Assembly: GCF_900187445.1 (NCBI RefSeq)
Contig: NZ_FYEB01000012.1
Coordinates: forward strand, 109,893-173,892
Source of the DNA: Pseudomonas sp. Irchel s3b2
GTDB taxonomy: Bacteria > Pseudomonadota > Gammaproteobacteria > Pseudomonadales > Pseudomonadaceae
Direction of reading: 5' to 3'
DNA length: 64,000 nucleotides
The notes beneath the pieces were generated by a model. That model did not search any database and had not been told where the DNA came from. It saw only the letters and a program-made list of their open reading frames with translations. Made by a program: the position numbers and the translations under genes. Position 1 is the first letter of the stretch. Each line of letters begins with the position of its first letter. This document shows, piece by piece, positions 51,995 through 61,447 of this stretch.

Positions 51995-52360
51995 TCAGTA
52001 ACCGCTGCCACCCATCCCGCCCGTAGAGGGGGAATAATATTCTCTGGCTTTTTGTTGGGCACGACTCCATTGCGCGCAGGTCATGAAACTTTTGTGGTCG
52101 ACCTTGCCCTTGCCGTCGAAGCTGACGTTGTACGGCTGCTGATGGCCGGCCTGGGTCAGCTTGTAATCGAAGCAGGTACCAGGCTCCACCGTGCGCTTTG
52201 TTATCGATATAGGCTGGCCGCCAATCTGCTGAACTTGATCCTTGCTCATGCCGGTCTCGACCTTGGCGACCAGCGGTTGGTCTCGATAAATGTGTGATTC
52301 CGTGTTGCAGCCACCTGACGCCGCCAGCACGGCGATCAGCGCGCATAGACGCTTGTTCAT
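51995..52360 (-). CDS. osmE: OsmE-like osmotically inducible lipoprotein
   Basis: The 121-aa protein has a lipoprotein signal peptide (MNKRLCALIAVLAASGGC) with lipobox cysteine at residue 18, so the mature protein would be anchored in the outer membrane. The rest has the SmpA/BamE-like fold with VETGMSKDQVQQIGGQP and a conserved Cys pair (GTCFDYKL, FMTCAQW), as in OsmE. The C-terminus is Gly/Ser-rich. OsmE is induced by high osmolarity in E. coli; the molecular role is unclear. Confidence 0.8.
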   Translation of the reverse strand: MNKRLCALIAVLAASGGCNTESHIYRDQPLVAKVETGMSKDQVQQIGGQPISITKRTVEPGTCFDYKLTQAGHQQPYNVSFDGKGKVDHKSFMTCAQWSRAQQKAREYYSPSTGGMGGSGY

Positions 52361-52371
52361 GGCAGCGCTCT

Positions 52372-52611
52372 CTAGTGAGCTTTCATTCGACTGATGGATT
52401 TTGCTTTTACTTCTTCAGCATAGCCCGCCAGTCGCTCTTCATCGCCCTGGAACAATGCGCACAGTCTTAGTGTTGCCTCTGCGTCCACATCATTGCCGGC
52501 CAGACGCAACTGCTCTGCAATGCGCAAAAGCTCTACCGCCGACCACCTCAGGTCCGAGGCTACACCTTGCAGGTCGCGCCGAAGTTGCTGTTCATATTCA
52601 TTAAGCCACAT
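52372..52611 (-). CDS. Small hypothetical helical protein (79 aa)
   Basis: The start was set at ATG 52611 behind AGGAGGTCATC; the longer frame to 52653 has no such site. The product begins MWLNEYEQQLRRDLQGVASD and is helical and acidic (RIAEQLRLAGNDVDAEATLR). It lies 11 bases upstream of osmE on the same strand and may be co-transcribed with it. No function is known. Confidence 0.65.
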   Translation of the reverse strand: MWLNEYEQQLRRDLQGVASDLRWSAVELLRIAEQLRLAGNDVDAEATLRLCALFQGDEERLAGYAEEVKAKSISRMKAH

Positions 52612-52702
52612 GATGACCTCCTGCAATTCCCCGCTACGAAATAGTAGTCCCATTTACCTGTCTGGAGCGTTATGTTCGTCTGATCGCAAGAGAGTCGAAA
52701 TC

Positions 52703-53929
52703 ATGCAACAACCTGTCTACCAACTGCTGGAAGTCGCCAACGGCAAGCCGATCAAACTCTGGACCGAGGGTGTGCCGGTTGAAAGCGAAGCCCGGCAGCA
52801 ATTGATCAATACCGCGAAGATGCCGTTCATCTTCAAACATCTGGCGGTGATGCCGGATGTGCATCTGGGCAAAGGGTCTACCATCGGCAGCGTGATCCCT
52901 ACCATGGGCGCGATCATTCCGGCGGCCGTGGGAGTGGACATCGGCTGCGGCATGATTGCCGCGCGCACCTCACTGACCGCCGCCGACTTGCCGGACAACC
53001 TGCACGGCCTGCGCAGCGCCATCGAAAAGGCCGTGCCCCATGGCCGCACGTTGAGCCGTGGTCGCCGCGATGAAGGGGCCTGGAACCATGTTCCACAGCA
53101 GGCCGATCAGGCCTGGGCGGCGCTGAGTTCACGGTTCAAGGCGATCACCGACAAATACCCGAAACTCGCCAGCACCAACAACCGTCAGCACCTGGGCACC
53201 CTCGGTACCGGTAATCACTTCATCGAGGTATGCCTGGACGAGGCCAACTGCGTCTGGTTCATGTTGCACAGCGGTTCCCGCGGCGTTGGCAATGCCATTG
53301 GGACCCTGTTCATTCAATTGGCCCAGGCGGATATGCGCCAGCACATCGCCAATCTGCCGGACCGCGATCTGGCCTATTTCAAGGAAGGCAGCCGGCATTT
53401 CGATGACTACGTCGAAGCGGTGGGCTGGGCTCAGGACTTCGCCCGGCAGAATCGTGCCTTGATGATGCAGGCGGTGATTCAGGCAGCGCGGCAAGTGATT
53501 CGCAAACCCTTCGAGGTCGCGCTGGAGGCTGTGAACTGCCACCACAATTACGTGCAGAAAGAGCGGCACTTCGGTGAAGACGTTCTGGTCACCCGCAAAG
53601 GGGCGGTGTCGGCGAAGAAGGGCGAATTGGGGATCATTCCCGGCTCCATGGGCGCCAAAAGCTTCATCGTTCGCGGTCTCGGCAACGAGCAATCGTTCTG
53701 CTCGTGCAGCCACGGTGCCGGTCGGACCATGAGCCGCACCAAAGCCAAAAATACCTTCACCGTTGCAGACCAGATCCGCGCGACTGCTCATGTCGAGTGC
53801 CGCAAGGATGCGGCGGTCATCGATGAGATTCCGATGGCCTACAAGGACATCGACAAAGTGATGTACGCGCAGCGTGATCTGGTGGAAGTGCTGCACACCT
53901 TGCGTCAGGTGGTGTGCGTGAAAGGGTAG
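52703..53929 (+). CDS. rtcB: RtcB-family RNA ligase
   Basis: The start was set at ATG 52703 (MQQPVYQLLEVANG); the open frame from 52493 runs through the neighbouring gene. The 408-aa protein has the RtcB metal and active-site motifs: MPDVHLGKG, VGVDIGCGM, GTLGTGNHFIE, HSGSRGVG, NCHHNYV and CSHGAGR with the guanylylated His. RtcB joins RNA 2',3'-cyclic phosphate or 3'-phosphate ends to 5'-OH ends with GTP and Mn2+. No RtcR or RtcA is adjacent, so this is the stand-alone type common in Pseudomonas. Confidence 0.92.
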   Translation: MQQPVYQLLEVANGKPIKLWTEGVPVESEARQQLINTAKMPFIFKHLAVMPDVHLGKGSTIGSVIPTMGAIIPAAVGVDIGCGMIAARTSLTAADLPDNLHGLRSAIEKAVPHGRTLSRGRRDEGAWNHVPQQADQAWAALSSRFKAITDKYPKLASTNNRQHLGTLGTGNHFIEVCLDEANCVWFMLHSGSRGVGNAIGTLFIQLAQADMRQHIANLPDRDLAYFKEGSRHFDDYVEAVGWAQDFARQNRALMMQAVIQAARQVIRKPFEVALEAVNCHHNYVQKERHFGEDVLVTRKGAVSAKKGELGIIPGSMGAKSFIVRGLGNEQSFCSCSHGAGRTMSRTKAKNTFTVADQIRATAHVECRKDAAVIDEIPMAYKDIDKVMYAQRDLVEVLHTLRQVVCVKG

Positions 53930-54027
53930 GGATGGAAGGTGCTTCCACTGGTCGGGAAAATTAATGAGAGTGAACAGCTCTGCTGTCGTATTGAGGTAGT
54001 GATTTATTCGCTAGGGGGCCATTTCAA

Positions 54028-54264
54028 ATGACGACTACCGATGATTTCAAACACCATGCACATGAGCTGATCGTTGATCTGGATGCGGCAACCACGGAAA
54101 TGATGAAACTGATCTCGGCCCATCAGTTGAGCGGCCCGGAATGGGAGCGGGTCACGAAATGGCAGCATGAAGCGTATGAGCGATGGATGACGTACCTGAA
54201 TGCGAGGTCGTATCCCGATTCCGGCTCGGGCCCCGAGCCGGGGCAGGGCGAAGCCCCTCTATAG
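54028..54264 (+). CDS. Small hypothetical protein (78 aa)
   Basis: The protein begins MTTTDDFKHHAHELIVDLDA. It is helical and ends in a disordered Gly/Pro/Glu tail (SGSGPEPGQGEAPL). It is followed on the same strand by the 76-aa gene after 115 bases. A GGGGGCC sequence lies upstream of the start. The family is unknown. Confidence 0.55.
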   Translation: MTTTDDFKHHAHELIVDLDAATTEMMKLISAHQLSGPEWERVTKWQHEAYERWMTYLNARSYPDSGSGPEPGQGEAPL

Positions 54265-54379
54265 ACGGTCGCTTCGTTCGTGCTTCGTTTGTGGGTATCG
54301 ACTTGTGCCGTATGTCGGAAGCGAGGAACGGCCATTCCTTAATCAACTTCCAAGAGCTGACATCCTTGGGAGTTTGGCC

Positions 54380-54610
54380 ATGAATGATGATCGAAAAAAG
54401 GCAGCCCTCGATGCCTGGTACCGACTCTTGAGAGAGCCGGAGGTCGGGATGGATTGTGAAGAACATTACGATAAATTGCTGAAGGCGGCGGATGAAATGG
54501 CGGGCGCCGGGCTCATTAACAACGCCGAATGGCGTGAGTTGGTGCGCGATGCACGGGGCGCTTTTTCCATCGCAATCGATGGTGTCGGTAGCGGAATAGT
54601 CAGCAGATGA
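54380..54610 (+). CDS. Small hypothetical protein (76 aa)
   Basis: The start was set at ATG 54380 with GGGAG eight bases upstream; the longer frame from 54200 overlaps the previous gene. The product begins MNDDRKKAALDAWYRLLREP and is a short helical protein (DEMAGAGLINNAEWRELVRD). It has no known domain. A terminator lies 130 bases downstream. Confidence 0.6.
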   Translation: MNDDRKKAALDAWYRLLREPEVGMDCEEHYDKLLKAADEMAGAGLINNAEWRELVRDARGAFSIAIDGVGSGIVSR

Positions 54611-54741
54611 CTTAAAAATAGTGTGGATATTTAATGGCTTAGGAGATTTAGTAACTGGATAGTGAGTTAGAATATCTTGTTACAAGTCATGCATTTAGGT
54701 AATATCGTCCCGCGTTCACCACCACGGTTTATGCATTTTTG

Positions 54742-54778
54742 AAGCCCAGGCGTCCATCAGCTGCCTGGGCTTTTTTTT
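54742..54778 (+). terminator. Rho-independent terminator
   Basis: AAGCCCAGGC pairs with GCCTGGGCTT, followed by eight Ts. It is a strong terminator downstream of the 76-aa gene. Confidence 0.9.
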
Positions 54779-54857
54779 GTCTGGAAATTGGGTGATTGTT
54801 TATGAGCACGCTGCCGGCAAAGCGCCAGCAGCGTGGGTGAACGAAAGCTTGATGCCG

Positions 54858-55052
54858 TTATATGGCCGGATCAGCCTTGCGCCGATCATTGCCAGAAGGG
54901 TTTCCGGTGTTTAAAAGCCTTCTCTCTACCAGGACATTTTGCAGGGCCTGGCGTGCCGAAGGGTCTAGCTGATGTTCTCTCTCCTTGAGCTCGAGCAAGA
55001 TGGGGTTGGACCATCCACGATAGGTTTGCTCGGAAATACGAGTAGATGTCAT
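54858..55052 (-). CDS. Small hypothetical protein (64 aa)
   Basis: The protein starts MTSTRISEQTYRGWSNPILL behind AGGAGAGATAG. It is a short charged protein with QLDPSARQALQNVLVERRLL and a disordered end. It is a single gene on the minus strand between plus-strand neighbours. No function is known. Confidence 0.6.
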   Translation of the reverse strand: MTSTRISEQTYRGWSNPILLELKEREHQLDPSARQALQNVLVERRLLNTGNPSGNDRRKADPAI

Positions 55053-55241
55053 CTATCTCTCCTTTGATGAGTCGCCCGACAACACAGTGGGCGAGGTCCT
55101 GTGCGATAAAAATCCTAGTTGAGGAAACGATTTGTCGCCAGCGATGGGCACTGCAATGAGATGCCGATCATCCTCCGCAACAGGGGTTGTCCACGATTCG
55201 GGCGTAAACTAAAAAAGCTACCTCATCAAAAGGAGCCGCAT

Positions 55242-55436
55242 ATGATCGCCGACCAAATGAACAGACAGGAGTCGGAGCAAGGCGCTGTTTGGGATCAATA
55301 CTTCTGTGCCGCGTTGATTGCGGAAAGCAATCTGACGGCACCGGTGGTAGGAGAAGCCACCCACGAAGACAGGCAGAATCTGTTAATCCAAAGGGCCAAA
55401 GCACTCGCCGACAAGATGCTGGAAAACAGAAGATAA
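55242..55436 (+). CDS. Small hypothetical protein (64 aa)
   Basis: The start was set at ATG 55242 behind AGGAGCCGCAT; an upstream frame from 55119 is unlikely. The product begins MIADQMNRQESEQGAVWDQY and is helical (RQNLLIQRAKALADKMLENR). A terminator follows the stop at once, so the gene is a compact single unit. The function is unknown. Confidence 0.6.
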   Translation: MIADQMNRQESEQGAVWDQYFCAALIAESNLTAPVVGEATHEDRQNLLIQRAKALADKMLENRR

Positions 55437-55439
55437 CCG

Positions 55440-55465
55440 GAGCCCAGCCATTGCGCTGGGCTCTT
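55440..55465 (+). terminator. Rho-independent terminator
   Basis: GAGCCCAGC pairs with GCTGGGCTC around CATTGC, followed by TT. It directly follows the 64-aa gene. Confidence 0.8.
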
Positions 55466-55599
55466 CACCTTTCGAGGCTCATATCTGGCCAGGCGGTCAT
55501 TGCTGTTGGCGCGACGGGATGATCGGGTTTTCTGTCAGATGAACGTTCCTTGGTCGCGGATCGTCTACAGTTGGTAATTCAAGGATAGGGAGATCGAAC

Positions 55600-55905
55600 A
55601 TGAAGTGCTTAATCTGTCAGGCTGCCTCTAACACTGTTCATGCGGCTGAAGACTGGTCAGAGATCGCTTGCTCGGCCGGATGTGGACGCTACAGGGTCTC
55701 GGCGAACCTTGTTGCAAAAATGAAGTTCAGGAACGAGTTCTTTGACATCGAACGCACAAGACGATGGCTTAAGATGTCGCGCAATGATGATCCGGTACCG
55801 TTGATATCTACCTACGATTACAACGTTTCCTTATTGCATCGCGACACTGAGGAGAGGTCGGTCATTGCGCCGCGTCGCGCCAGGCAGTCGTTGACTTCGG
55901 ATTAG
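55600..55905 (+). CDS. Small protein with zinc-ribbon-like cysteines
   Basis: The 101-aa protein begins MKCLICQAAS and has cysteines at residues 3, 6, 25 and 29 (CLIC, then CSAGC), which could form one zinc site. A helical segment RTRRWLKMSRNDDPVPLIST follows. The start follows AGGGAGATCGAAC. The family is unknown. Confidence 0.55.
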   Translation: MKCLICQAASNTVHAAEDWSEIACSAGCGRYRVSANLVAKMKFRNEFFDIERTRRWLKMSRNDDPVPLISTYDYNVSLLHRDTEERSVIAPRRARQSLTSD

Positions 55906-55967
55906 AACCTGTCAGTCCTGGCTGTAACACCGCCCACCCCGTAGGAACTGTAAACGACACCGAACCC

Positions 55968-55989
55968 GGAGCCGGCTTGCCGGCGAAGG
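55968..55989. repeat. REP-like extragenic palindrome
   Basis: GGAGCCGGCTTGCCGGCGAAGG matches the Pseudomonas REP form (GCCGGC-TTGC-CGGCGA). It lies between the zinc-ribbon-like gene and the convergent hglS gene. Confidence 0.6.
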
Positions 55990-56061
55990 CGTTTTCATGG
56001 GCGGTGCAGGACGCGAGGCTGCTTTCGCTGGCAAGGCAGCTCCATCGTGTGGCCGTAACAC

Positions 56062-57453
56062 CTAATCAGAAACGTTCAAACCCAGTGCTGCAAAACACTC
56101 ATCAATCGACCGCCGCTGCGTCTCGGTATATAGCGCCAACTCATCAATCGTCGACCTTCCCAAGGCCTTTTCGAACGCTTGCCGGTTCGAATGCACGCCA
56201 TAACGGGTTTGCGCGACATCCCCCAGGTTCGACTGAAAAATCCCCGCCGCACTGACCGGCAAAAAGTCTTCGTACACCAGTGGTTCAACCCGCACATAGC
56301 CGCCTTTGAGCAAATCCTCCAGCGATGCGCCTTGCAGTTCATCCGCCGCCAAGCCTTTTTCCGTTACGAAGTAGCGAAAGTACGCCAGTTCCTGTTGGCG
56401 CATGTCCTCGAGGGTGTCAGGGAATTCGCCGAAGTGCTGCGTCATTAGCGCGTTGTAGCGTGCGGCGTTGGCTTCGTTGGGGAAATCCTTGAGTTCATCG
56501 CGGGCAGCGTTGAGTAAGCGGTCGTAAAGCGCCCGGCCTTTAGGGGTTAGCGCCGCACCGCGTTGCTCGATTTCACCGAAGCGAGCGCTATGGCTGCCAC
56601 GGGTTTCGGCTTGATCGGTAAAAGCAATCGGCTCGTCCAGCGCCTTGAAACTGGTTTGACGCAGGAGGATCGGGCATTGACGGCGGGGGGGGCCTTCGAT
56701 CACCGCTTTGGGGGTGATGCCATGGGCAGGCATTTGCGCCTGCACGATATCGATGTCCAGGGTGCGTGGTGTCAGGTGGTTGATGTGCGGGCCTTTGAAG
56801 GCCACCACGTCGGCAATCAGTCGATGCTGGGCGCTGAGTTGCTGGTATTGCTCGGCGGTGACGGTGGCGCTGTGGTGCCAGCGGAAGGTTTCCAGGGCTT
56901 GTGAAACGAAATCCTGCGCCTCGTATTCGGTCAGACCGCCCTGGTTTTCGGCGCGTTCGATGAGGGTCAGCGCCGCCGGGGTGAAGATCGAGCGCGTGTC
57001 TAGCACCGACTGGGCAAAGGCCCGCAGTTCGGCGTCTTCGATCAGCTCCAGGCGCAACAGCGAGGTGAACACCCGGAACGGGCTGACCTGCAACGCCGCC
57101 TCATGCACGGCGCGGAACGCGGTGGAATGCACCGGCACGCCGGCCGGGGTCAGGTCGTAATAGCCCACCGGTTGCATGCCCATCACCGCAAACAGGCGGG
57201 CGAGGGTCGCCAGTTCAGCGGCGGTGCCGACGCGGATTGCACCGTGGCGTTCCAGGTCCAGCCGCTGGATTTCGCCGGTGCTGTTCAACTGTCGGGCGAT
57301 CTGCGGATCGCAGTCCAGCACGTGGCGGTTGGTCTGTTCCACCAATTCCATCAGCGCGCCGTACAGCGGCACTTCTTCGCGGTACATGTCGGACATCGCT
57401 TTGGAGAAGCGTTGGCGGATCAGGTCAGGGCTGACGAAGTTCGGATGGCTCAT
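56062..57453 (-). CDS. hglS: 2-oxoadipate dioxygenase/decarboxylase (HglS, YdcJ family)
   Basis: The 463-aa protein is a full-length DUF1338/YdcJ enzyme. The metal ligands known for HglS are in place: H70 (LERHGAIRVG), H226 (GPHINHLTPR) and E294 (RFGEIEQRG). HglS is a non-heme iron enzyme that turns 2-oxoadipate into D-2-hydroxyglutarate, the late step of D-lysine catabolism in P. putida. It is followed on the same strand by the glycolate oxidase genes in reverse order upstream; a gap of about 130 bases separates it from glcF. The assignment is by family and ligands. Confidence 0.88.
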   Translation of the reverse strand: MSHPNFVSPDLIRQRFSKAMSDMYREEVPLYGALMELVEQTNRHVLDCDPQIARQLNSTGEIQRLDLERHGAIRVGTAAELATLARLFAVMGMQPVGYYDLTPAGVPVHSTAFRAVHEAALQVSPFRVFTSLLRLELIEDAELRAFAQSVLDTRSIFTPAALTLIERAENQGGLTEYEAQDFVSQALETFRWHHSATVTAEQYQQLSAQHRLIADVVAFKGPHINHLTPRTLDIDIVQAQMPAHGITPKAVIEGPPRRQCPILLRQTSFKALDEPIAFTDQAETRGSHSARFGEIEQRGAALTPKGRALYDRLLNAARDELKDFPNEANAARYNALMTQHFGEFPDTLEDMRQQELAYFRYFVTEKGLAADELQGASLEDLLKGGYVRVEPLVYEDFLPVSAAGIFQSNLGDVAQTRYGVHSNRQAFEKALGRSTIDELALYTETQRRSIDECFAALGLNVSD

Positions 57454-57581
57454 GAAAAAGTTCCTGGCGCAGTGACGTAACGGATGCCGGAAAAGATCGC
57501 AGCCTTCGGCGGCGCCGACAAACGAAGTTTCTGACGAACTTCATTCTGCCAAGGACTGTTCTTGCAACGCAGGCTGTTCGG

Positions 57582-58799
57582 TCAACGGAGCACTTGGTCC
57601 ACCAATTCGATCCAGTGCCTGACCGGCGTTCGTCCGGCGCTGTTGAGGTGGCTCTGACAGCCGATGTTGGCGGTGGCGATCACTTCGGGGTGGCCGCTTT
57701 CCAGGGCGTTGAGTTTGTTGTCGCGCAGTTGCCGGGCCAGTTCCGGTTGGGTGATCGAATAGGTGCCGGCCGAGCCGCAACACAAATGGCTGTCGGGCAC
57801 CGCCGTGAGATTGAAGCCCAACCGGGTCAGCACGGCTTCTACCGCGCCGCCGAGTTTCTGCGCGTGCTGCAAGGTACAGGGGCAGTGGAAGGCGATCCGC
57901 CGGTCGGTGGCGGCGCAAACCCGTTCCAAAGGTTCATCGGCCAACACTTGCACCAGGTCCAGGGTGAGTTCGCTGACCCGCCGGGCTTTGGCCGCATAGA
58001 CCGGATCGCGCTCCAGCAGATGCCCGTAATCCTTGATGAACGCGCCGCAGCCGCTGGCGGTTTGCACGATGGCTTCGGCGCCGTTTTCCAGGTGCGGCCA
58101 CCAAGCGTCGATGTTACGTCGGGCGCGGTCCAGGCCCATGGCTTGGGCGTCGAGATGATAATCCAGTGCGCCACAGCAGCCGGCGTCTGGCGCCGGGATC
58201 ACGCTGATCCCCAGCCGATCCAGTACCCGCGCGGTCGCGGCATTTGTATTGGGCGACAGACCGGGTTGCACGCAGCCTTCGAGGATCAGCACCCGACGAG
58301 CATGCCGAAGAGCAGGGCGCTCGCCTGCGGCGGGGAGGTCGTGGGGCAACTTCGCCTCAACGCCCCGTGGCAGCAACGGCCGGAATGTGGCGCCGATTTG
58401 CAGCAAAGTTCTGAACAGATTCGGATTCGGCGCCAGTGCCCGCAGCCCTTGGCGCAACAACCGCTGACTGGCTGGGCGCGGCACCGCTTGATCGATCACG
58501 GCGCGGCCAATGTCCAGCAAGTTGTGATAATCCACCCCGGACGGGCAGGTGGTTTCGCAGTTGCGGCAGGTCAGGCAGCGATCCAGGTGCAACTGGGCTT
58601 TGGCCGTGGCGGGGGCGCCTTCGAGCACTTGCTTGATCAGGTAGATGCGCCCGCGCGGCCCGTCCAGTTCGTCGCCCAGCAGTTGGTAGGTCGGGCAGGT
58701 GGCGTTGCAGAACCCGCAATGCACGCAGGTGCGCAGAATCTTGTCCGCTTCTTCGGCGCGGGGCAGTAGTTTGGACTGTTCGCTGAGATTGGTTTGCAT
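57582..58799 (-). CDS. glcF: glcF, glycolate oxidase iron-sulfur subunit
   Basis: The start was set at ATG 58799 (MQTNLSEQSKLLPRAEEADK); the longer frame to 58958 overlaps glcE. The 405-aa protein has two 4Fe-4S motifs (CVHCGFCNATCP, CLTCRNCETTCP) and two CCG domains (PDAGCCGALDYH, DSHLCCGSAGTYS). GlcF passes electrons from the flavin subunits to the respiratory chain. It starts two bases after the glcE stop, so the operon is glcDEF. Confidence 0.92.
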   Translation of the reverse strand: MQTNLSEQSKLLPRAEEADKILRTCVHCGFCNATCPTYQLLGDELDGPRGRIYLIKQVLEGAPATAKAQLHLDRCLTCRNCETTCPSGVDYHNLLDIGRAVIDQAVPRPASQRLLRQGLRALAPNPNLFRTLLQIGATFRPLLPRGVEAKLPHDLPAAGERPALRHARRVLILEGCVQPGLSPNTNAATARVLDRLGISVIPAPDAGCCGALDYHLDAQAMGLDRARRNIDAWWPHLENGAEAIVQTASGCGAFIKDYGHLLERDPVYAAKARRVSELTLDLVQVLADEPLERVCAATDRRIAFHCPCTLQHAQKLGGAVEAVLTRLGFNLTAVPDSHLCCGSAGTYSITQPELARQLRDNKLNALESGHPEVIATANIGCQSHLNSAGRTPVRHWIELVDQVLR

Positions 58800-58800
58800 A

Positions 58801-59850
58801 CTAGAATTCCGCGTACATCCGCCCAGGGTTGAACAGCCCTTGCGGGTCCAGTTGCGCCTTGAGTTGCCGGTGATAGCGCAGCAGTGCCGGGGCCAGCGGC
58901 TGGAATGGTGTGTCGCTGATGCCATGGCTGAAACAGGTGGCGTGGCCGCCGAGTTCATGGGCCCGCGACTGAATGTTCTCGGCCGCGGATTTCAACCAGC
59001 GTTGCGCGCCGCCCCAATCAATCAGTTGCTCACCGGGCAAGTCCAGAGGCCCGAGGTTGTTGGGCAATGACAAACGCCACAGCGGCAGGCCCTCATTAAA
59101 AAAGTCTAGTCGTTGTTCGTTGAGGTCGGCCCAATAATCGGAATCCAACGGTTTGCCGCCGAGCCGTTGATGGGCGGCGGTCACCGAACCTTCGCCGCCT
59201 TCCAACCGCAGATACAAACGCTGACCGTCGTGGCTGGCAGCGCTGATGGGCAGTGGTTGCTGGCCCCATTGCGCCAGATTTTCCAAGGCGCGGGCGCAGT
59301 CGATGTCCAGGCTGATACTCAAGCATTGCCGGGGTTTGGGCAGCACTTTGAGCGAGACTTCGGTCAGCACGCCGAGGCAGCCATAACTGCCGACCATCAG
59401 GCGCGAGAGGTCGTAGCCGGCGACGTTTTTCATCACTTCACCGCCGAAGCGCAGGTGGGTGCCGAGGCCGCTGATCACCCGCGTACCGAGGACAAAATCG
59501 CGCACCGAACCGGACCACGGGCGCCGCGGCCCGGACAGTCCTGCCGCGATCATCCCGCCGACGGTGGCGCCTTCGCCGAACGATGGCGGCTCGCAGGGCA
59601 GCATTTGCCCCGCTGCGTCCAGTGCGGCAAACAGTTCGCTCAGCGGCGTGCCGGCGCGAACGCTGATCACCAGTTCCGTCGGATCGTAGCTGACGATGCC
59701 GCGATGGGCGCGGGTGTCGAGTATTTCTCCGGCCACTTCACGGCCAAGAAACGCCTTGGTATTACCGCCCTGAATGCGCAGTGGCGTGGCGTTCTCCCGC
59801 GCCTGTTTGACTTGCTCGAGCAGGGCTTCACTGGCATCGAAGTCCGGCAT
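58801..59850 (-). CDS. glcE: glcE, glycolate oxidase FAD-binding subunit
   Basis: The 349-aa protein is a short FAD_binding_4 protein: residues ~20-60 (TPLRIQGGNTKAFLG), VISVRAGTPLSEL and GATVGGMIAAGLSGPRRPW. It pairs with GlcD in glycolate oxidation. The start overlaps the stop of glcD (TGATG) and the stop lies one base from glcF. The size matches typical GlcE. Confidence 0.92.
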   Translation of the reverse strand: MPDFDASEALLEQVKQARENATPLRIQGGNTKAFLGREVAGEILDTRAHRGIVSYDPTELVISVRAGTPLSELFAALDAAGQMLPCEPPSFGEGATVGGMIAAGLSGPRRPWSGSVRDFVLGTRVISGLGTHLRFGGEVMKNVAGYDLSRLMVGSYGCLGVLTEVSLKVLPKPRQCLSISLDIDCARALENLAQWGQQPLPISAASHDGQRLYLRLEGGEGSVTAAHQRLGGKPLDSDYWADLNEQRLDFFNEGLPLWRLSLPNNLGPLDLPGEQLIDWGGAQRWLKSAAENIQSRAHELGGHATCFSHGISDTPFQPLAPALLRYHRQLKAQLDPQGLFNPGRMYAEF

Positions 59851-61349
59851 CAGAATCGCTCCAGCTCAGGAAATGGCAGTTGCCCGGCGTGGATGTGCAT
59901 CGCGCCGAATTCCGCGCAGCGGTGCAGCGTCGGGATGTTCTTGCCAGGGTTGAGCAGGCCCTTTGGGTCGAACGCGGCTTTCACTGCATGAAACAGGGTT
60001 AATTCGTCACTGTTGAACTGCGCGCACATCTGATTGATTTTCTCCCGGCCGACGCCATGTTCGCCGGTGATGCTGCCGCCGACTTTTACGCACAGTTCGA
60101 GGATCTTGCCGCCGAGGGCTTCGGCCCATTCCAGTTCGCCGGGCTGGTTGGCGTCGAACAGAATCAGCGGGTGCATATTGCCGTCGCCGGCATGGAAAAC
60201 GTTGGCCACTCGCAAGCCGTATTCTTGTGCAAGATCGGCGATGCCCTTGAGCACTCCGGGCAGTTCGCGGCGGGGGATGGTGCCATCCATGCAGTAGTAA
60301 TCCGGCGAGAGGCGGCCAATCGCCGGGAAGGCGTTCTTGCGCCCGGCCCAGAATCGCACGCGTTCGGCTTCGTCCCGGGCCTGGCGCACTTCGCTGGCAC
60401 CGGCCTGTTGCAGCACCTCGCGGACTCGCTCGCAGTCGTCGTGGACATCGGCTTCGACACCGTCCAGTTCGCACAGCAGGATCGCCTCGGCGTCCACCGG
60501 GTAACCGGCGTGGATGAAATCCTCGGCGGCGCGGATCGCCAGGTTGTCCATCATCTCCAGGCCTCCGGGGATGATTCCGGCGGCGATGATCTCAGCCACT
60601 GCGCGACCGGCCTTTTCCACAGAATCGAAACTGGCGAGCAGGACCTTGGCGACCTGGGGTTTGGGCAGCAGTTTGACCGTGACTTCGGTGATGATCCCCA
60701 GCAAGCCTTCGGAGCCGGTGAACAACGCCAGCAGATCGAACCCCGGCGCGTCCAGCGAATCGGCGCCGAGGGTCAGGTGTTCGCCTTCAAGGGTCAATAC
60801 GTCGAGTTTCAGCAGGTTGTGCACGGTCAGGCCGTATTTGAGGCAATGCACGCCACCGGCGTTTTCCGCGACGTTGCCGCCGATGGAGCAGGCGATTTGC
60901 GAGGACGGGTCCGGCGCGTAATACAGACCGAAGGGTGCCGCCGCCTGGGAAATCGCCAGGTTACGCACCCCCGGTTGAACCCGTGCGGTACGCGCGGCAG
61001 GGTCGATGTGCAGGATGTTGTTGAACCGCACCATCACCAGCAGCACGCCTTTGTCCAACGGCAACGCACCGCCGGACAACCCGGTGCCGGCCCCGCGCGC
61101 CACCACCGGCACGTTGCGGGCATGACAGAGCCTGAGCAGCGCCTGCACCTGTTCCAACTGCCGGGGCAGGGCGACCAGCATCGGCGTGGTGCGATAAGCC
61201 GAGAGACCGTCGCATTCGTACGGTTTGAGTTCTTCTTCGCGCCAGAGGATGTCCAGGTCCGGCACCTCCTGCTGCAAGGCCTTGAGCAGCGCAGCCTTGT
61301 CGACGTTCGGCAGAACACCGTCGATGCGTTCGTCGTAAAGAATGTTCAT
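59850..61349 (-). CDS. glcD: glcD, glycolate oxidase catalytic flavoprotein subunit
   Basis: The 499-aa protein has the FAD-binding PP-loop region (VVARGAGTGLSGGALPL, ~95-111), SIGGNVAENAGGVHCLKYG (~150) and the C-terminal GEHGVGREK, all hallmarks of GlcD. It oxidises glycolate to glyoxylate in the membrane-associated GlcDEF complex. It is the first gene of glcDEF. A REP-like palindrome lies 57 bases upstream of its start. No glcC regulator is seen next to it. Confidence 0.92.
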   Translation of the reverse strand: MNILYDERIDGVLPNVDKAALLKALQQEVPDLDILWREEELKPYECDGLSAYRTTPMLVALPRQLEQVQALLRLCHARNVPVVARGAGTGLSGGALPLDKGVLLVMVRFNNILHIDPAARTARVQPGVRNLAISQAAAPFGLYYAPDPSSQIACSIGGNVAENAGGVHCLKYGLTVHNLLKLDVLTLEGEHLTLGADSLDAPGFDLLALFTGSEGLLGIITEVTVKLLPKPQVAKVLLASFDSVEKAGRAVAEIIAAGIIPGGLEMMDNLAIRAAEDFIHAGYPVDAEAILLCELDGVEADVHDDCERVREVLQQAGASEVRQARDEAERVRFWAGRKNAFPAIGRLSPDYYCMDGTIPRRELPGVLKGIADLAQEYGLRVANVFHAGDGNMHPLILFDANQPGELEWAEALGGKILELCVKVGGSITGEHGVGREKINQMCAQFNSDELTLFHAVKAAFDPKGLLNPGKNIPTLHRCAEFGAMHIHAGQLPFPELERF

Positions 61350-61405
61350 CGTCGCGCCTCGTATGAATCGCTGAACATCACCCCGAATTATCTACCAAAC
61401 ATCTC

Positions 61406-61441
61406 TGTAGCAGCTGTCGAGCCTGCGAGGCAGCTGCTACA
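61406..61441. repeat. REP-like extragenic palindrome
   Basis: TGTAGCAGCTG and CAGCTGCTACA are perfect 11-base inverted arms around GCGAGCCTGCGAGG-type sequence. It is of the Pseudomonas extragenic palindrome kind and lies between glcD and the hydrolase gene. Confidence 0.75.
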
Positions 61442-61447
61442 GGGGGC